Part shown: positions 35,233 to 44,274 of the stretch, piece by piece
Numbering within the stretch: the stretch's first letter is position 1
How the letters are laid out: each line of letters starts with the position of its first letter
From: an uncultured Bacilli bacterium
GTDB lineage: Bacteria > Bacillota_I > Bacilli_A > RF39 > UBA660
NCBI GenBank assembly: GCA_934098485.1
Contig: CAKOOH010000004.1
Coordinates: 1 to 64,000, forward strand
Length of the DNA stretch: 64,000 nucleotides
Reading direction: 5' to 3'
Notes under the pieces: model-generated
What the model was told of the DNA's origin: nothing
What the model saw: the letters and a program-made list of their open reading frames with translations, nothing else
The model's database searches: none
Made by a program: the position numbers and the translations under genes

Positions 35233-35517
35233 TTATTTATCTTTTAGCAATAAACCACTTGGAATGCCAATTAAAATTGATATAAATGTAATCCAGATGT
35301 TTTGGTTAATGAAAATTTTCTTAATTTGTTTATTTTTAAAATCTAAAACTTTTAAAGTAGCAAATTCTAATTCTTTTTCATTAAATGATAGTATACCAAT
35401 ATTATATATTATAATGACGCCAAATAAAATAGCAAAGAAGATTATAAGCATTATCATTTTCTTCATCATAGAAAGAAAGGATAAAATACTATCTTTAATA
35501 GAGTCAATATTTAGTAA
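35233..35517 (-). pseudogene. C-terminal remnant of an FtsX/MacB-type ABC permease
   Basis: Open frame from after a TAA (35518-35520) to the stop at 35233, about 94 codons; an internal ATG allows a 78-aa ORF. The translation DSIKDSILSFLSMMKK, then two helices around YNIGILSFNEKELEFATLKV and a final helix, is the classic last part of an FtsX permease (YNL.INI.ER..E.ATLKVLGF). The N-terminal part, extracellular domain and any ATPase partner are missing. No promoter or ribosome site is convincing. It lies between the metal ATPase and yihY. Confidence 0.75.
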
Positions 35518-35593
35518 TTAAGGTTATTTGTGTCCTTTTAAATAATTAGCTTTTTTTAGATATTTATTGCGCGTTTGCGTATTTTTTTGAAAT

Positions 35594-35621
35594 TAAAAAG
35601 AAGTTTAAAATTTAAACTTCT
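35594..35621 (-). terminator. Terminator of the receptor-yihY unit
   Basis: Minus strand AGAAGTTTAAA/TTTAAACTTCT stem followed by TTTTT, 110 bp after the yihY stop. Confidence 0.7.
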
Positions 35622-35729
35622 CAAATATTACTCCACAATAGCGTTAGTACACATGATACTAGATTGATATCGTGATTTTTAAAGTACACTAAGTAATACT
35701 CGTGTGTACATTACTATTATTTACGTTTA

Positions 35730-36596
35730 TTAAATATTTATAGAACCTGTTTTTGCCATTTCTTCATCATCTATTTTGGTAGTAAGAGCAAGGCCGATTA
35801 CCATGATATAACTTAAAAAGTATATCCAAAGCATCAATACGGCAATATTTGATAGTCCTGCGTAGAATAAATCGTACTGAGCAAAATGAGATACATAGTA
35901 ACTATAAATATCAGTGGTTAAAACCCAGCCAATGGTAGTAAATATGGCGCCTAAGTTTATTCTTGATGATGGGATGCTTTTATCAGGAGCAATAGTAAAT
36001 ATCATTTTAATAAATAAGAATATAATTAACCAAGAAATAGGTCCTTGCACTACTTCTAGTACATAAGTCATTACAGATTTGATGTTGAAGTAGTCTATGG
36101 CGTCGATAATTTTGGCCCCAAAGACTGGTACTAGTAATATGAATAAATAAAGAACTACTATAAGTAAAGTTAACATCAAGGCTTTAATTCTTCTTTTAAT
36201 CCAAGTTGACTGCTCTATATGATATATTTGATTAGCTGAAAAAATCACCGATGCAGCACCACTGGATGCAAAGTAAAACATAACAATTAAAAGCCATATT
36301 AGTTTTAAATCTAAAGTGTTTCCACCAATTATGGGCACGATAAGTTCAACTACACTTTTGTCAAAATTCTTTTGTAATAAGTCAATAATTGAATCCATAG
36401 AAATGTTAAAGTAAGATGCGCCATAACCAATTAAGGTTATGATTGGTACTAATGATAAAATAATGGAAAATGCTAATTCACCAGGTAAAACCCCCATTTC
36501 TGGTAAATTAAGTATTTCCCAAACATTTTTTAAAAATTTCTTTCCTTTAGCAAATTCTTTTTTTAATTTTTCTTTAATATTAATCTTCTTTTTCAT
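35730..36596 (-). CDS. YihY/BrkB family membrane protein
   Basis: 288 aa. A basic N-terminus, then six membrane helices. Family features: LPGELAFSIILSLVPIITLIGYG, the FASSGAASVIFSANQIYHIE segment, IKRRIKALMLTL, and GAIFTTIGWVLTTDIYSYYVSHFAQYD (in parts). YihY proteins were once called ribonuclease BN by error; the function is unsettled. The start overlaps the end of the GGDEF-like gene by 17 nt, so translation is coupled. Confidence 0.9.
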   Translation of the reverse strand: MKKKINIKEKLKKEFAKGKKFLKNVWEILNLPEMGVLPGELAFSIILSLVPIITLIGYGASYFNISMDSIIDLLQKNFDKSVVELIVPIIGGNTLDLKLIWLLIVMFYFASSGAASVIFSANQIYHIEQSTWIKRRIKALMLTLLIVVLYLFILLVPVFGAKIIDAIDYFNIKSVMTYVLEVVQGPISWLIIFLFIKMIFTIAPDKSIPSSRINLGAIFTTIGWVLTTDIYSYYVSHFAQYDLFYAGLSNIAVLMLWIYFLSYIMVIGLALTTKIDDEEMAKTGSINI

Positions 36597-38613
36597 CAGA
36601 GGATGCCTCTAATTCTTTATTTTCACGCATTTGGATAGTTGCTTCGTTAATTGCATCATCAATTAGTTTTAAATCATCAACAATCATACTAAAGCCAAAT
36701 GCAGCACCATAATCATATGGTAACGTATTAAATTCTTTAATTAATTTTTTCATATAATTTAGAACTTGTTTTTCAGAATAGCCAACCATATAAATCATAA
36801 ATTCATTACCATCTGTTCTCATAATTTCGGTATTGTCTTGCTGAGTTTGATGAAGAATATTAGCAGCAGCCATTATTTGACGGTCGCCTTCTTCATGACC
36901 AAATGTATCATTTAAATATTTAATGTTATTTAAATCAATAACTATGATTGCTTGAGGATAGATCGTATTTTGATTCCAAGTACTTATTCTTTCATTTAAA
37001 TAATTACGGTTCTTTAAAGATGTTAGCATATCGATAAATTTTAGTTTTTCATCTTTTTTTATTTTAGTGTTTAATTTTATTTTTTTCTTCGATGATATAT
37101 AAACACCAATAATAACGATAACAACTGATGTAATAATTAAAATATACTTAGCAATTACTCCGACTAGATTGCCACTAGATTCAGCAGCTTTATAAGTAAT
37201 CATACCATTATTAGTCATTTTAGTCTGACTTAAATAATTTATATAGTTAGTAAATAACTTCGTAAATGTATCATTAGCGTTAATATATTTAAATGAATAG
37301 TTAGCACTAGTATAGCCGGTATAACTAATTTGATAATTTTTAATTTTATCATTTCGGTAATAGTCGAAGGTTTCGGCATCAAGCGCGATAAGGTTATTTT
37401 TCTTTGCTTTTCTTATTAAAGCTTTTTCATTTTTAACAGTTTCTACTTTAATATTACTTAAGTCGCTTAAATACTTGGCAAGACTACTATCTTTAATAAC
37501 GTAGATAGTTTCATTATTTATCTCATTTAAATTTACAATACTTAAATTTTGGGTTAAAGGACTAATAATGTAGAATTTTTCTTTAATGTTAGTATCTAAT
37601 TTAGAATTTTTAGTTTCTAATGATGATGGATCAAATATTAAATCTAATTTATTATTATTAAAGGAATTTATTAATTCACTATAAGTTTTATATTTAGTAT
37701 AAGTAAAATCAACTTTGCTAAATTTGCTGAACTCTTCTAAATAAGCAAATATAATGCCACCATATTTCGAACTGTTTAAAGCATTAAATGGCGTTTGATT
37801 TACAAATCCAAAATTATAAATTTTATTAGTTAAATTATCGGATTCAACATCACTAATTGATAATTTCTCACAAAATAGACGGTAAGTATTATTATAGTAA
37901 CTTTTTTCATAATCATTGCTAATCCATTCATTATAATGTTTTGTAATAATAGAATTTAAAGTTTTGTCGTTTCCTAGATGGATATAATAATAATTCACAA
38001 AATTGTCTAAATGGTAAACAATATTAAATTTATTATATAATACTTCATCGATATATTCTGTTAAAGGCACTATAATATATGATACTTCGCCATCGGTTAG
38101 AGCCTTAGTTAATGCTTCTTTTGTTTCATAAGTTGTATAAGAATTAGAATCAGTGTAAGAAGATGATACCCTTGATATGATACTTGCAAGAGCACCAATT
38201 TTTTTGCCACTTAAATCTTTAAATGTTTTTACAGTAGTGTAATCTTTACTAATGACAACATAGTGATCTTCATAAATTAATAGGTCCTCATCGCTTATTT
38301 TATTGTTAACAACAAAACCAAGACCAGTACTACCACTTATAGGTACAACATTTTTATTTATTTTTAAATCATATTTCTTAGTTAAGTCATCTAAAAAGTC
38401 ATAGAATACGCCTTTACCAGTTGAAGCGAATATATTTAAATCGCTAGGAACATTAAAAGATGTAATATTAGTTTTGTGGGTATTAATCCATTCTTTTTCA
38501 CTTATGCTCAACTGATTTTTGTCATAAAAATAGTTATAAAAAACGAAAATTCCCGCAACAGCTACGACAACTAACGTTACAATTGTTATAATAATTTTTT
38601 TAGTTTTTTTCAT
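36580..38613 (-). CDS. Receptor with two periplasmic-binding-like domains and a degenerate GGDEF domain
   Basis: 677 aa. Signal-anchor helix (about 8-28); two SBP-3-like binding domains outside the membrane (about 50-260 and 265-480); a second helix (about 487-507); then a cytoplasmic GGDEF domain (about 520-665). GTP-site residues are partly kept (IDLNNIKYLNDTFGHEEGD), but the signature reads RTDGNEF (D601-G602-N603-E604-F605) in place of GGDEF/GGEEF. The third-position acid needed for catalysis is Asn, so diguanylate cyclase activity is doubtful. It might instead sense a ligand and bind GTP or c-di-GMP. Flanked by coupled genes on both sides. Confidence 0.87.
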   Translation of the reverse strand: MKKTKKIIITIVTLVVVAVAGIFVFYNYFYDKNQLSISEKEWINTHKTNITSFNVPSDLNIFASTGKGVFYDFLDDLTKKYDLKINKNVVPISGSTGLGFVVNNKISDEDLLIYEDHYVVISKDYTTVKTFKDLSGKKIGALASIISRVSSSYTDSNSYTTYETKEALTKALTDGEVSYIIVPLTEYIDEVLYNKFNIVYHLDNFVNYYYIHLGNDKTLNSIITKHYNEWISNDYEKSYYNNTYRLFCEKLSISDVESDNLTNKIYNFGFVNQTPFNALNSSKYGGIIFAYLEEFSKFSKVDFTYTKYKTYSELINSFNNNKLDLIFDPSSLETKNSKLDTNIKEKFYIISPLTQNLSIVNLNEINNETIYVIKDSSLAKYLSDLSNIKVETVKNEKALIRKAKKNNLIALDAETFDYYRNDKIKNYQISYTGYTSANYSFKYINANDTFTKLFTNYINYLSQTKMTNNGMITYKAAESSGNLVGVIAKYILIITSVVIVIIGVYISSKKKIKLNTKIKKDEKLKFIDMLTSLKNRNYLNERISTWNQNTIYPQAIIVIDLNNIKYLNDTFGHEEGDRQIMAAANILHQTQQDNTEIMRTDGNEFMIYMVGYSEKQVLNYMKKLIKEFNTLPYDYGAAFGFSMIVDDLKLIDDAINEATIQMRENKELEASSDEKED

Positions 38614-39080
38614 GCTTCACCATTATTTTTGGTCCAAGATATTATTGTAGCGTTACTTTTCTTGTATCCCATGATAGGAAATGTTGCATCATCTTTTTTA
38701 TCAAATATAAAATTGATATCATAGAAATTTTTTTCATCTTCGGTTAGTTTTTCTAAAGATTTAATAGCTATAGATTCGGCATCAGTAGTTTTTCCATCTT
38801 TTAGTGTTGTTGTAATATAGATAATTTTACCTTTGATGTTTATTACAACTGATTCGACCTTGTCATTTTCTTTTATAAATGAAGCAATTTCTTCTTTGTG
38901 AGTGTCTGTTATTTGGACATTTTCAATACCATCTAAACGATTACCATATGTATCATTTTTTGTTTGTTCAACAAAGTATACGACAAAAGCGGCAACGATT
39001 AGTGCTAAACAAAAAAGACTAATTGCCATTAATATACAGTATATACGATTGTTTTGATAGAACCCCTTAATTTTACTCAT
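38610..39080 (-). CDS. Single-pass membrane hypothetical protein
   Basis: 156 aa. One N-terminal helix (about 14-35), then a compact outside domain of about 110 residues with VESVVINIKGKIIYITTTL. No known family recognised. The stop overlaps the receptor gene's start by 4 nt (ATGA), and a consensus promoter lies 22 bp upstream, so it is the first gene of the unit with the receptor and YihY. It may assist the receptor; that is guesswork from position. Confidence 0.75.
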   Translation of the reverse strand: MSKIKGFYQNNRIYCILMAISLFCLALIVAAFVVYFVEQTKNDTYGNRLDGIENVQITDTHKEEIASFIKENDKVESVVINIKGKIIYITTTLKDGKTTDAESIAIKSLEKLTEDEKNFYDINFIFDKKDDATFPIMGYKKSNATIISWTKNNGEA

Positions 39081-39101
39081 ATTCTTTCACCTCGCATAAT
39101 A

Positions 39102-39130
39102 ATTATACTATACATGTATTCATATTTCAA
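39102..39130 (-). promoter_or_regulatory. Promoter of the 39080-35730 operon
   Basis: TTGAAA (39130-39125), 17-nt spacer, TATAAT (39107-39102). Confidence 0.75.
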
Positions 39131-39163
39131 ACATACATTAATTGATGAAATATTTTATTTTAT

Positions 39164-39189
39164 AAAAAAAGAACAAGTGATGTTCTTTA
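39164..39189 (-). terminator. Terminator after ligA
   Basis: Minus strand AAAGAAC-ATCACTT-GTTCTTTTTTT. Confidence 0.75.
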
Positions 39190-39209
39190 TAATTTAATAA
39201 TATTTAGAT

Positions 39210-41183
39210 TTAAGAATTAATTTTCTCATCAAATTCTTCTTCAGACCAGATAGGAATATTTAATTCTTTGGCTTTATCATATTTGCTTCCAGCATTTTCT
39301 CCAACTATAACAGCATAGGTATTTTTAGTAACTGATGTGCTCCATAAGCCACCATTTTCTTCAATGATATTTTGTATTTCATCTCTGGTATATTTTTTTA
39401 AGGTTCCGGTTACAACGATTCTCTTGCCAGTTAACTCGTCATTTTCTTTAATGCTGGCGCCATGATAAGTAAAGTTTACTCCCATTTCTTTTAAATTATT
39501 AATTAGATTGATATTATCTTCATTATTAAAAAAGTCTTTTATGTTTTGAGCAAGAATTAAACCAATATCAGGAATTGCCGTCAATTCTTCTAATGAGGCT
39601 TTTTGAAGAGCATCAATGTTTGAATACTTACGAGCTAAAAGTTTAGCATTTTTTTCACCGATACCTTTAATGCCAATGGCAAAAAGAATTTTTTCTAAGG
39701 AATTCTGTTTGGAATTTTCGATATTATCTAATAATTTATTAACACTTTTGTCACCAAAACCTTCTAATTCGATGAGGTCTTCTTTTTTATCTTTTAAATT
39801 ATATATATCAATAATGTTTTTAATAATTCCCATGTTGTAAAAATCTTCTATTATTCTTTCGCCTAAGCCTTCAATGTTCATGGCTTTTCGGTCTGCAAAA
39901 TGAATTAAAGATTCAATATTACGGGCTGGACATAATTCATTTGGGCATTTATAGTCAATTTGTGATTCTGTAGCCACTAAAAGCGCGCCACATATTGGGC
40001 ATTTTTCTGGCATTATAAAAGGTTTTTCATTACCAGTTCGGTCTGCCACAACAGGACCAACGACTTCTGGAATTACATCGCCAGCTTTATGGACTAAAAT
40101 GTTATCGCCTATTAAGAGATTTTTATCTAAAACGTACTGTTCATTATGAAGGGTTGCTCTTCTTACGGTTGATCCCATAATTTTTACAGGATCAAAAATT
40201 GCATTAGGAGTTATTAAACCAGTACGTCCAACCGTGCATACTATATCGGTTAATCGGGTTTTTACTTCTTCAGCAGGAAATTTGTATGCTATTACCCATT
40301 TAGGATATTTGGCAGTATTTCCCAGTTCTCTTTGCATGTGGATATCATTTACTTTTATAACAATTCCATCTATTTCATATGGTAATTCTTCCCTATGTAA
40401 AGTCCAATAGTTAATGTAATCTAATATTTCTTCTATGGTATTAACTTTTTTTATATTAGGATTTACAACGAATCCCCACTTTTTTAAATCCATTAATGCT
40501 TCATAATGAGTTCTTTTATCAGTAGTTGGAACATGATAAATAAATGTATCTAAATTTCTTTGCTTAGCAATAGAGCTATCTAATTGTCTAATACTTCCGG
40601 CTGCAGCATTACGAGGATTTTGAAATAGGTTTTCATTATTTTTAGCACGTTCTTCATTAATTTTTATAAAACTTTTTTTAGGCATGTATATTTCGCCACG
40701 AACTTCAATGGTGATGGGTTCCGTAAGTCTTAAGGGAACACTTTTTATAGTTTTGACATTGTGAGTAATATCTTCACCTACTACGCCATTACCTCTAGTA
40801 GCGGCACTTTTAAAATAGCCATTTTCATATTGAAGAGATACGGCCATGCCATCAATTTTTAGTTCGCAAACATAACTGGGATTAGGAAATTCTTTTCGGA
40901 TCCTTTCATCGAACGCGACTATCTCTGATTCATTAAAAACATCAGCAATACTAAACATCGGTACTTTATGATTGACCTTTTTAAATTCACTAATTATCTC
41001 CCCACCGATTTTTTCAGATGGAGAATCTGGTCTTTTAATTTCGGGATGTTTATTTTCAATATCTAATAATTCACTCATTAAATTATCGTATTCGCGGTCG
41101 GTTATACTAGGATTATCTAATGTGTAATATTCATAATTCGCTTTTTCTATTAATTTAATTAACTCGTCGTATCTTTCTTTCAT
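39210..41183 (-). CDS. ligA: NAD-dependent DNA ligase
   Basis: 657 aa, full length. Order: Ia domain (YYTLDNPSITDREYD), adenylation domain with active-site lysine in CELKIDGMAVSLQYENG (near residue 110), OB fold, a four-cysteine zinc finger (CPICGA...CPNELCPARN), helix-hairpin-helix repeats (GIKGIGEKNAKLLAR) and a C-terminal BRCT domain (LTGKRIVVTGTLKKYTRDE). It seals nicks in replication and repair. pcrA and a small AAA ATPase lie just upstream in the same direction, as in the Bacillus pcrA-ligA pair, here with an inserted gene. Confidence 0.97.
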   Translation of the reverse strand: MKERYDELIKLIEKANYEYYTLDNPSITDREYDNLMSELLDIENKHPEIKRPDSPSEKIGGEIISEFKKVNHKVPMFSIADVFNESEIVAFDERIRKEFPNPSYVCELKIDGMAVSLQYENGYFKSAATRGNGVVGEDITHNVKTIKSVPLRLTEPITIEVRGEIYMPKKSFIKINEERAKNNENLFQNPRNAAAGSIRQLDSSIAKQRNLDTFIYHVPTTDKRTHYEALMDLKKWGFVVNPNIKKVNTIEEILDYINYWTLHREELPYEIDGIVIKVNDIHMQRELGNTAKYPKWVIAYKFPAEEVKTRLTDIVCTVGRTGLITPNAIFDPVKIMGSTVRRATLHNEQYVLDKNLLIGDNILVHKAGDVIPEVVGPVVADRTGNEKPFIMPEKCPICGALLVATESQIDYKCPNELCPARNIESLIHFADRKAMNIEGLGERIIEDFYNMGIIKNIIDIYNLKDKKEDLIELEGFGDKSVNKLLDNIENSKQNSLEKILFAIGIKGIGEKNAKLLARKYSNIDALQKASLEELTAIPDIGLILAQNIKDFFNNEDNINLINNLKEMGVNFTYHGASIKENDELTGKRIVVTGTLKKYTRDEIQNIIEENGGLWSTSVTKNTYAVIVGENAGSKYDKAKELNIPIWSEEEFDEKINS

Positions 41184-41247
41184 AATTGCATCATCCTTTT
41201 ATATATTATATCTCATTATTATTTCTTTTATAAAGAAAAAGAATATA

Positions 41248-42096
41248 TTATTCAAAATCTTTTTTATGTTCCTTAAAAAAATCATAATATATTCTTACAT
41301 TTGGTAGTTCACTATATTTTTGCACACTTGCTGGTACTAAATCTAGATTATATACAGTAGCATCATTTAATGATAGTAAAAAGGGAGAATGTGTAGAAAT
41401 AATAAACTGGCAATTGTAAAATCTTGCAGAGTCTTCAATGTATTTTTTTAATTTTATTTGATTTTCGGCGGATAAACTATTTTCCGGTTCATCTAAAATA
41501 TATATACCATTTTCCGTTATGTTTTTTTCCCAATACGATAAAGCAGATTCTCCATTTGATTGCTCAATTATATTATTATTAGAAAGTCTTTCGCGTATAT
41601 ATTTAGACATAGATTTACTTTTAGAGTCAACTACATCTTTTAATTTAAAATAATCATTATAATTATAATTATCAGTATTAAAACGATTTTCTAGCCACTC
41701 TTCTGATAACTCGGCTTTTTTGCGATGAACATTAGAATTAATTGCTCTAATATCTAACAAATAATCAAATATATCATCACTGGATATAAATTTTATTTCA
41801 GTAGGAAATTTAATCATTTCGTAATCACATAATTCCACATATTTATCAAAAATGCTTCCTTTTTTAGTGTAGTTATTTCTCGTAGCCTCTATTTTATCTG
41901 CGATAATATTTAGTAAAGTTGTTTTTCCCGAACCATTTCCACCATAAAAGCAAGTAATAGGGTCAAAATAAATTTTTTCTAACTTTTTTTCAGAAAAAAT
42001 ACCTAGGGGATAATTATTATTATGAATTGTTCTCCCATCTAAACATCCCATTTCTTTACTACTATTTAATAAATTAAAGCTTTTTAAATATACCAT
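41248..42096 (-). CDS. AAA family ATPase (ABC/SMC-like)
   Basis: 282 aa. Walker A GGNGSGKTTLLNIIA (about 54-68), an ABC-like region SNGESALSYWEKNI in place of a signature, Walker B GIYILDEPENSLS, and a switch histidine in QFIISTHSPFLLSL. This is the layout of the small AAA_15/AAA_21 (predicted ABC-type) ATPases. There is no membrane or nuclease partner next to it, although it sits between pcrA and ligA. RBS GGAGGG precedes ATG. The role is unknown; similar stand-alone proteins occur in many gut Bacillota. Confidence 0.85.
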   Translation of the reverse strand: MVYLKSFNLLNSSKEMGCLDGRTIHNNNYPLGIFSEKKLEKIYFDPITCFYGGNGSGKTTLLNIIADKIEATRNNYTKKGSIFDKYVELCDYEMIKFPTEIKFISSDDIFDYLLDIRAINSNVHRKKAELSEEWLENRFNTDNYNYNDYFKLKDVVDSKSKSMSKYIRERLSNNNIIEQSNGESALSYWEKNITENGIYILDEPENSLSAENQIKLKKYIEDSARFYNCQFIISTHSPFLLSLNDATVYNLDLVPASVQKYSELPNVRIYYDFFKEHKKDFE

Positions 42097-42117
42097 AGTC
42101 CCTCCTGTTTTACATTT

Positions 42118-44187
42118 TTATATCTTTTTAATACTTTTGTGATTCTTCATCATTTTTCTAACTCCAGATTTAAACGCAATGGAAATTAGCGTTCCTTCAT
42201 CTTTAACTACTACACCAGTTCCATATTGTTCATGGCAAACAATATCACCTTCTTTTATCATGCTATTATCAACAGTTAAGGCTGCTTTATCTATCATTTT
42301 TGGCTCATTTTTTAATTCGTCTTTTTCTAATAAATCGTCAGTAATTTCATTTAAAAATCTAGATGGCATATTCATATTATCTTTACCATAAAGCATTCTT
42401 CTTTTAGCATTAGTTAAATATAATCTTTCTTTTGCACGGGTTATACCGACGTAACATAAACGTCTTTCTTCTTCAATATTATCTTCCATTAAAGACATAT
42501 TATGTGGGAAAATTCCTTCTTCCATACCTACTAGGAAAACCACTTTAAATTCTAAACCTTTAGCACTATGCAAAGTCATAAGTGTTACAACATTTCCATC
42601 TTCTGTATGATTAGAAACATCGGCAATTAGAGATATTTCATCTAAAAAGTCATTTAGATTAACATTGCCCGTACGTTCTTCGTAACTAGCCGTAATACTT
42701 TTAAATTCCATTAAGTTTTCTAATCTTGTTTCATCTTCGATAGATTTTGAAGCAGTTAATTCAGCCTTTATTTTAGTATCTTCTAAAACTTCATCGATTA
42801 ATTCAGTTAATGATAAACTTTCAGACTTCTTTTTTAGGGATTCTATTAAATTTTTAAATTCTAATTCTTTTTTGCCTTCTAAGGCTTCAAACATGGAAAT
42901 ACTATTTTCTCTTGCTCTATTTTCAATATCTATAATGGTACTATCACCGATGCCACGTTTTGGAACATTTATAACACGGCGCAAACTTATTTCATCATTT
43001 TGATTATTAATAAGTCTTAAGTAACTAATTAAGTCTTTAATTTCCTTGCGGCCATAAAAGTAAAAACTACCGTAAACTTTATAAGGAAGTCCTTTATTTA
43101 AAAAGACTTCTTCAATGGCGCGGGACTGGGCATTCGTACGATAAAGGATGGCAATATCACTTGGTTCATAACCATTATGTAGTAAATTTTGGATTTCATC
43201 GATTACCATGGTTATTTCATGTTTTTCATCATATGAACGCATATATCTTATTTTTACGCCTTCGCCGTTATCAGAGTATAATTTTAAATCTTTTCTTTCT
43301 TTATTATGGCTTATTACTTCATTAGCAGCTTTTAATATCGTGTTGGTACTACGGTAATTGTGTTCTAATTTTATGACAGTGCAATTTTTAAAATCATGTT
43401 CAAAGTTGGTAATGTTACGATAATCAGCTTGTCTAAAAGCATAAATGCTTTGATTCATGTCTCCAACAACAAAAATATTTTTATATTTATTTGATAAAAG
43501 AACAGACAATTTATATTGAACAGGATTGGTGTCTTGATATTCATCTATTAAAATATATTTAAATCGTTCTTGATATTTTTCTAAAATTTCATGATTTTGA
43601 GATAGCAAAGTAACTGGTAATAAAAGTAAATCGTCAAAATCTACTGAGGCACTTTCTAAAAGTAATTCATTATAGCGATGATAAATTTCCACAATTACTT
43701 TATCCATTGGGGTATTAAATAATTTATCAAGTTCCCTATCACTTAACATTTGATTTTTGATAAAACTAATTCTATTTCTTACATATGAAGGACTATATTG
43801 TTTAGAGTCCAAATTTTTTTCTTTTAAGATTTTTTTTATAACAGTAACAGTATCATCACTATCTATAATACTAAAGTTGTTAGGCAAATTAAAAAAACTA
43901 TGATTTTCTCTTATTATTCTAAGGCCTAGTGAGTGAAAAGTGCCTATAAATGAGGAAACTTCTCCGACTAATAAGTTAACACGATCTCGCATTTCTTTGG
44001 CGGCTTTATTAGTAAAGGTTATGGCCAAAATATTATAATCATTTATTCCTTCATTTATTAAATAGGCTATACGAGTAGTTAAAACTTTGGTTTTGCCAGA
44101 ACCAGCGCCAGCCATAACTAATACAGGGCCATCTATATGCATAACTGCTTGTTTTTGTTCTTTATTTAAATTTTGTAAAATGTCCAT
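42118..44187 (-). CDS. pcrA: ATP-dependent DNA helicase PcrA/UvrD
   Basis: 689 aa, superfamily 1A 3'-5' helicase. Seen: NKEQKQAVMHIDGPVLVMAG, Walker A AGAGSGKTKVLTTR, TFTNKAAKEMRDRV, IDEYQDTNPVQY, GDMNQSIYAFRQAD, LEHNYRSTNTIL, TLHSAKGLEFKVVFL and GITRAKERLYLT. A C-terminal tudor-like tail (CHEQYGTGVVVKDEG) is the RNA-polymerase-interacting part of PcrA. It acts in repair and in clearing protein roadblocks. Slightly shorter than the B. subtilis protein. Confidence 0.95.
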   Translation of the reverse strand: MDILQNLNKEQKQAVMHIDGPVLVMAGAGSGKTKVLTTRIAYLINEGINDYNILAITFTNKAAKEMRDRVNLLVGEVSSFIGTFHSLGLRIIRENHSFFNLPNNFSIIDSDDTVTVIKKILKEKNLDSKQYSPSYVRNRISFIKNQMLSDRELDKLFNTPMDKVIVEIYHRYNELLLESASVDFDDLLLLPVTLLSQNHEILEKYQERFKYILIDEYQDTNPVQYKLSVLLSNKYKNIFVVGDMNQSIYAFRQADYRNITNFEHDFKNCTVIKLEHNYRSTNTILKAANEVISHNKERKDLKLYSDNGEGVKIRYMRSYDEKHEITMVIDEIQNLLHNGYEPSDIAILYRTNAQSRAIEEVFLNKGLPYKVYGSFYFYGRKEIKDLISYLRLINNQNDEISLRRVINVPKRGIGDSTIIDIENRARENSISMFEALEGKKELEFKNLIESLKKKSESLSLTELIDEVLEDTKIKAELTASKSIEDETRLENLMEFKSITASYEERTGNVNLNDFLDEISLIADVSNHTEDGNVVTLMTLHSAKGLEFKVVFLVGMEEGIFPHNMSLMEDNIEEERRLCYVGITRAKERLYLTNAKRRMLYGKDNMNMPSRFLNEITDDLLEKDELKNEPKMIDKAALTVDNSMIKEGDIVCHEQYGTGVVVKDEGTLISIAFKSGVRKMMKNHKSIKKI

Positions 44188-44246
44188 TATGTACTCCTTT
44201 ATTTCTTTACAATTAAATTATATCATTAATCATTAATAAAGAAAAG

Positions 44247-44274
44247 AAAAAAGCACAAACATTTGTACTTTTTT
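44247..44274 (-). terminator. Terminator after the XRE-ImmA-like gene
   Basis: Minus strand AAAAAAGTACAAA-TG-TTTGTGCTTTTTTC, stem with one G-U pair and a T run; possibly works both ways. Confidence 0.7.

Noticed and set aside
35645..35715. Inverted repeat GTACACA/TGTGTAC with about 50-nt spacing downstream of yihY
   Set aside because: Seven-bp arms at this spacing are expected by chance in AT-rich DNA, and there is no conserved core or insertion nearby.
36580..38613. Active diguanylate cyclase
   Set aside because: The signature is DGNEF rather than GG(D/E)EF, so activity cannot be assumed.
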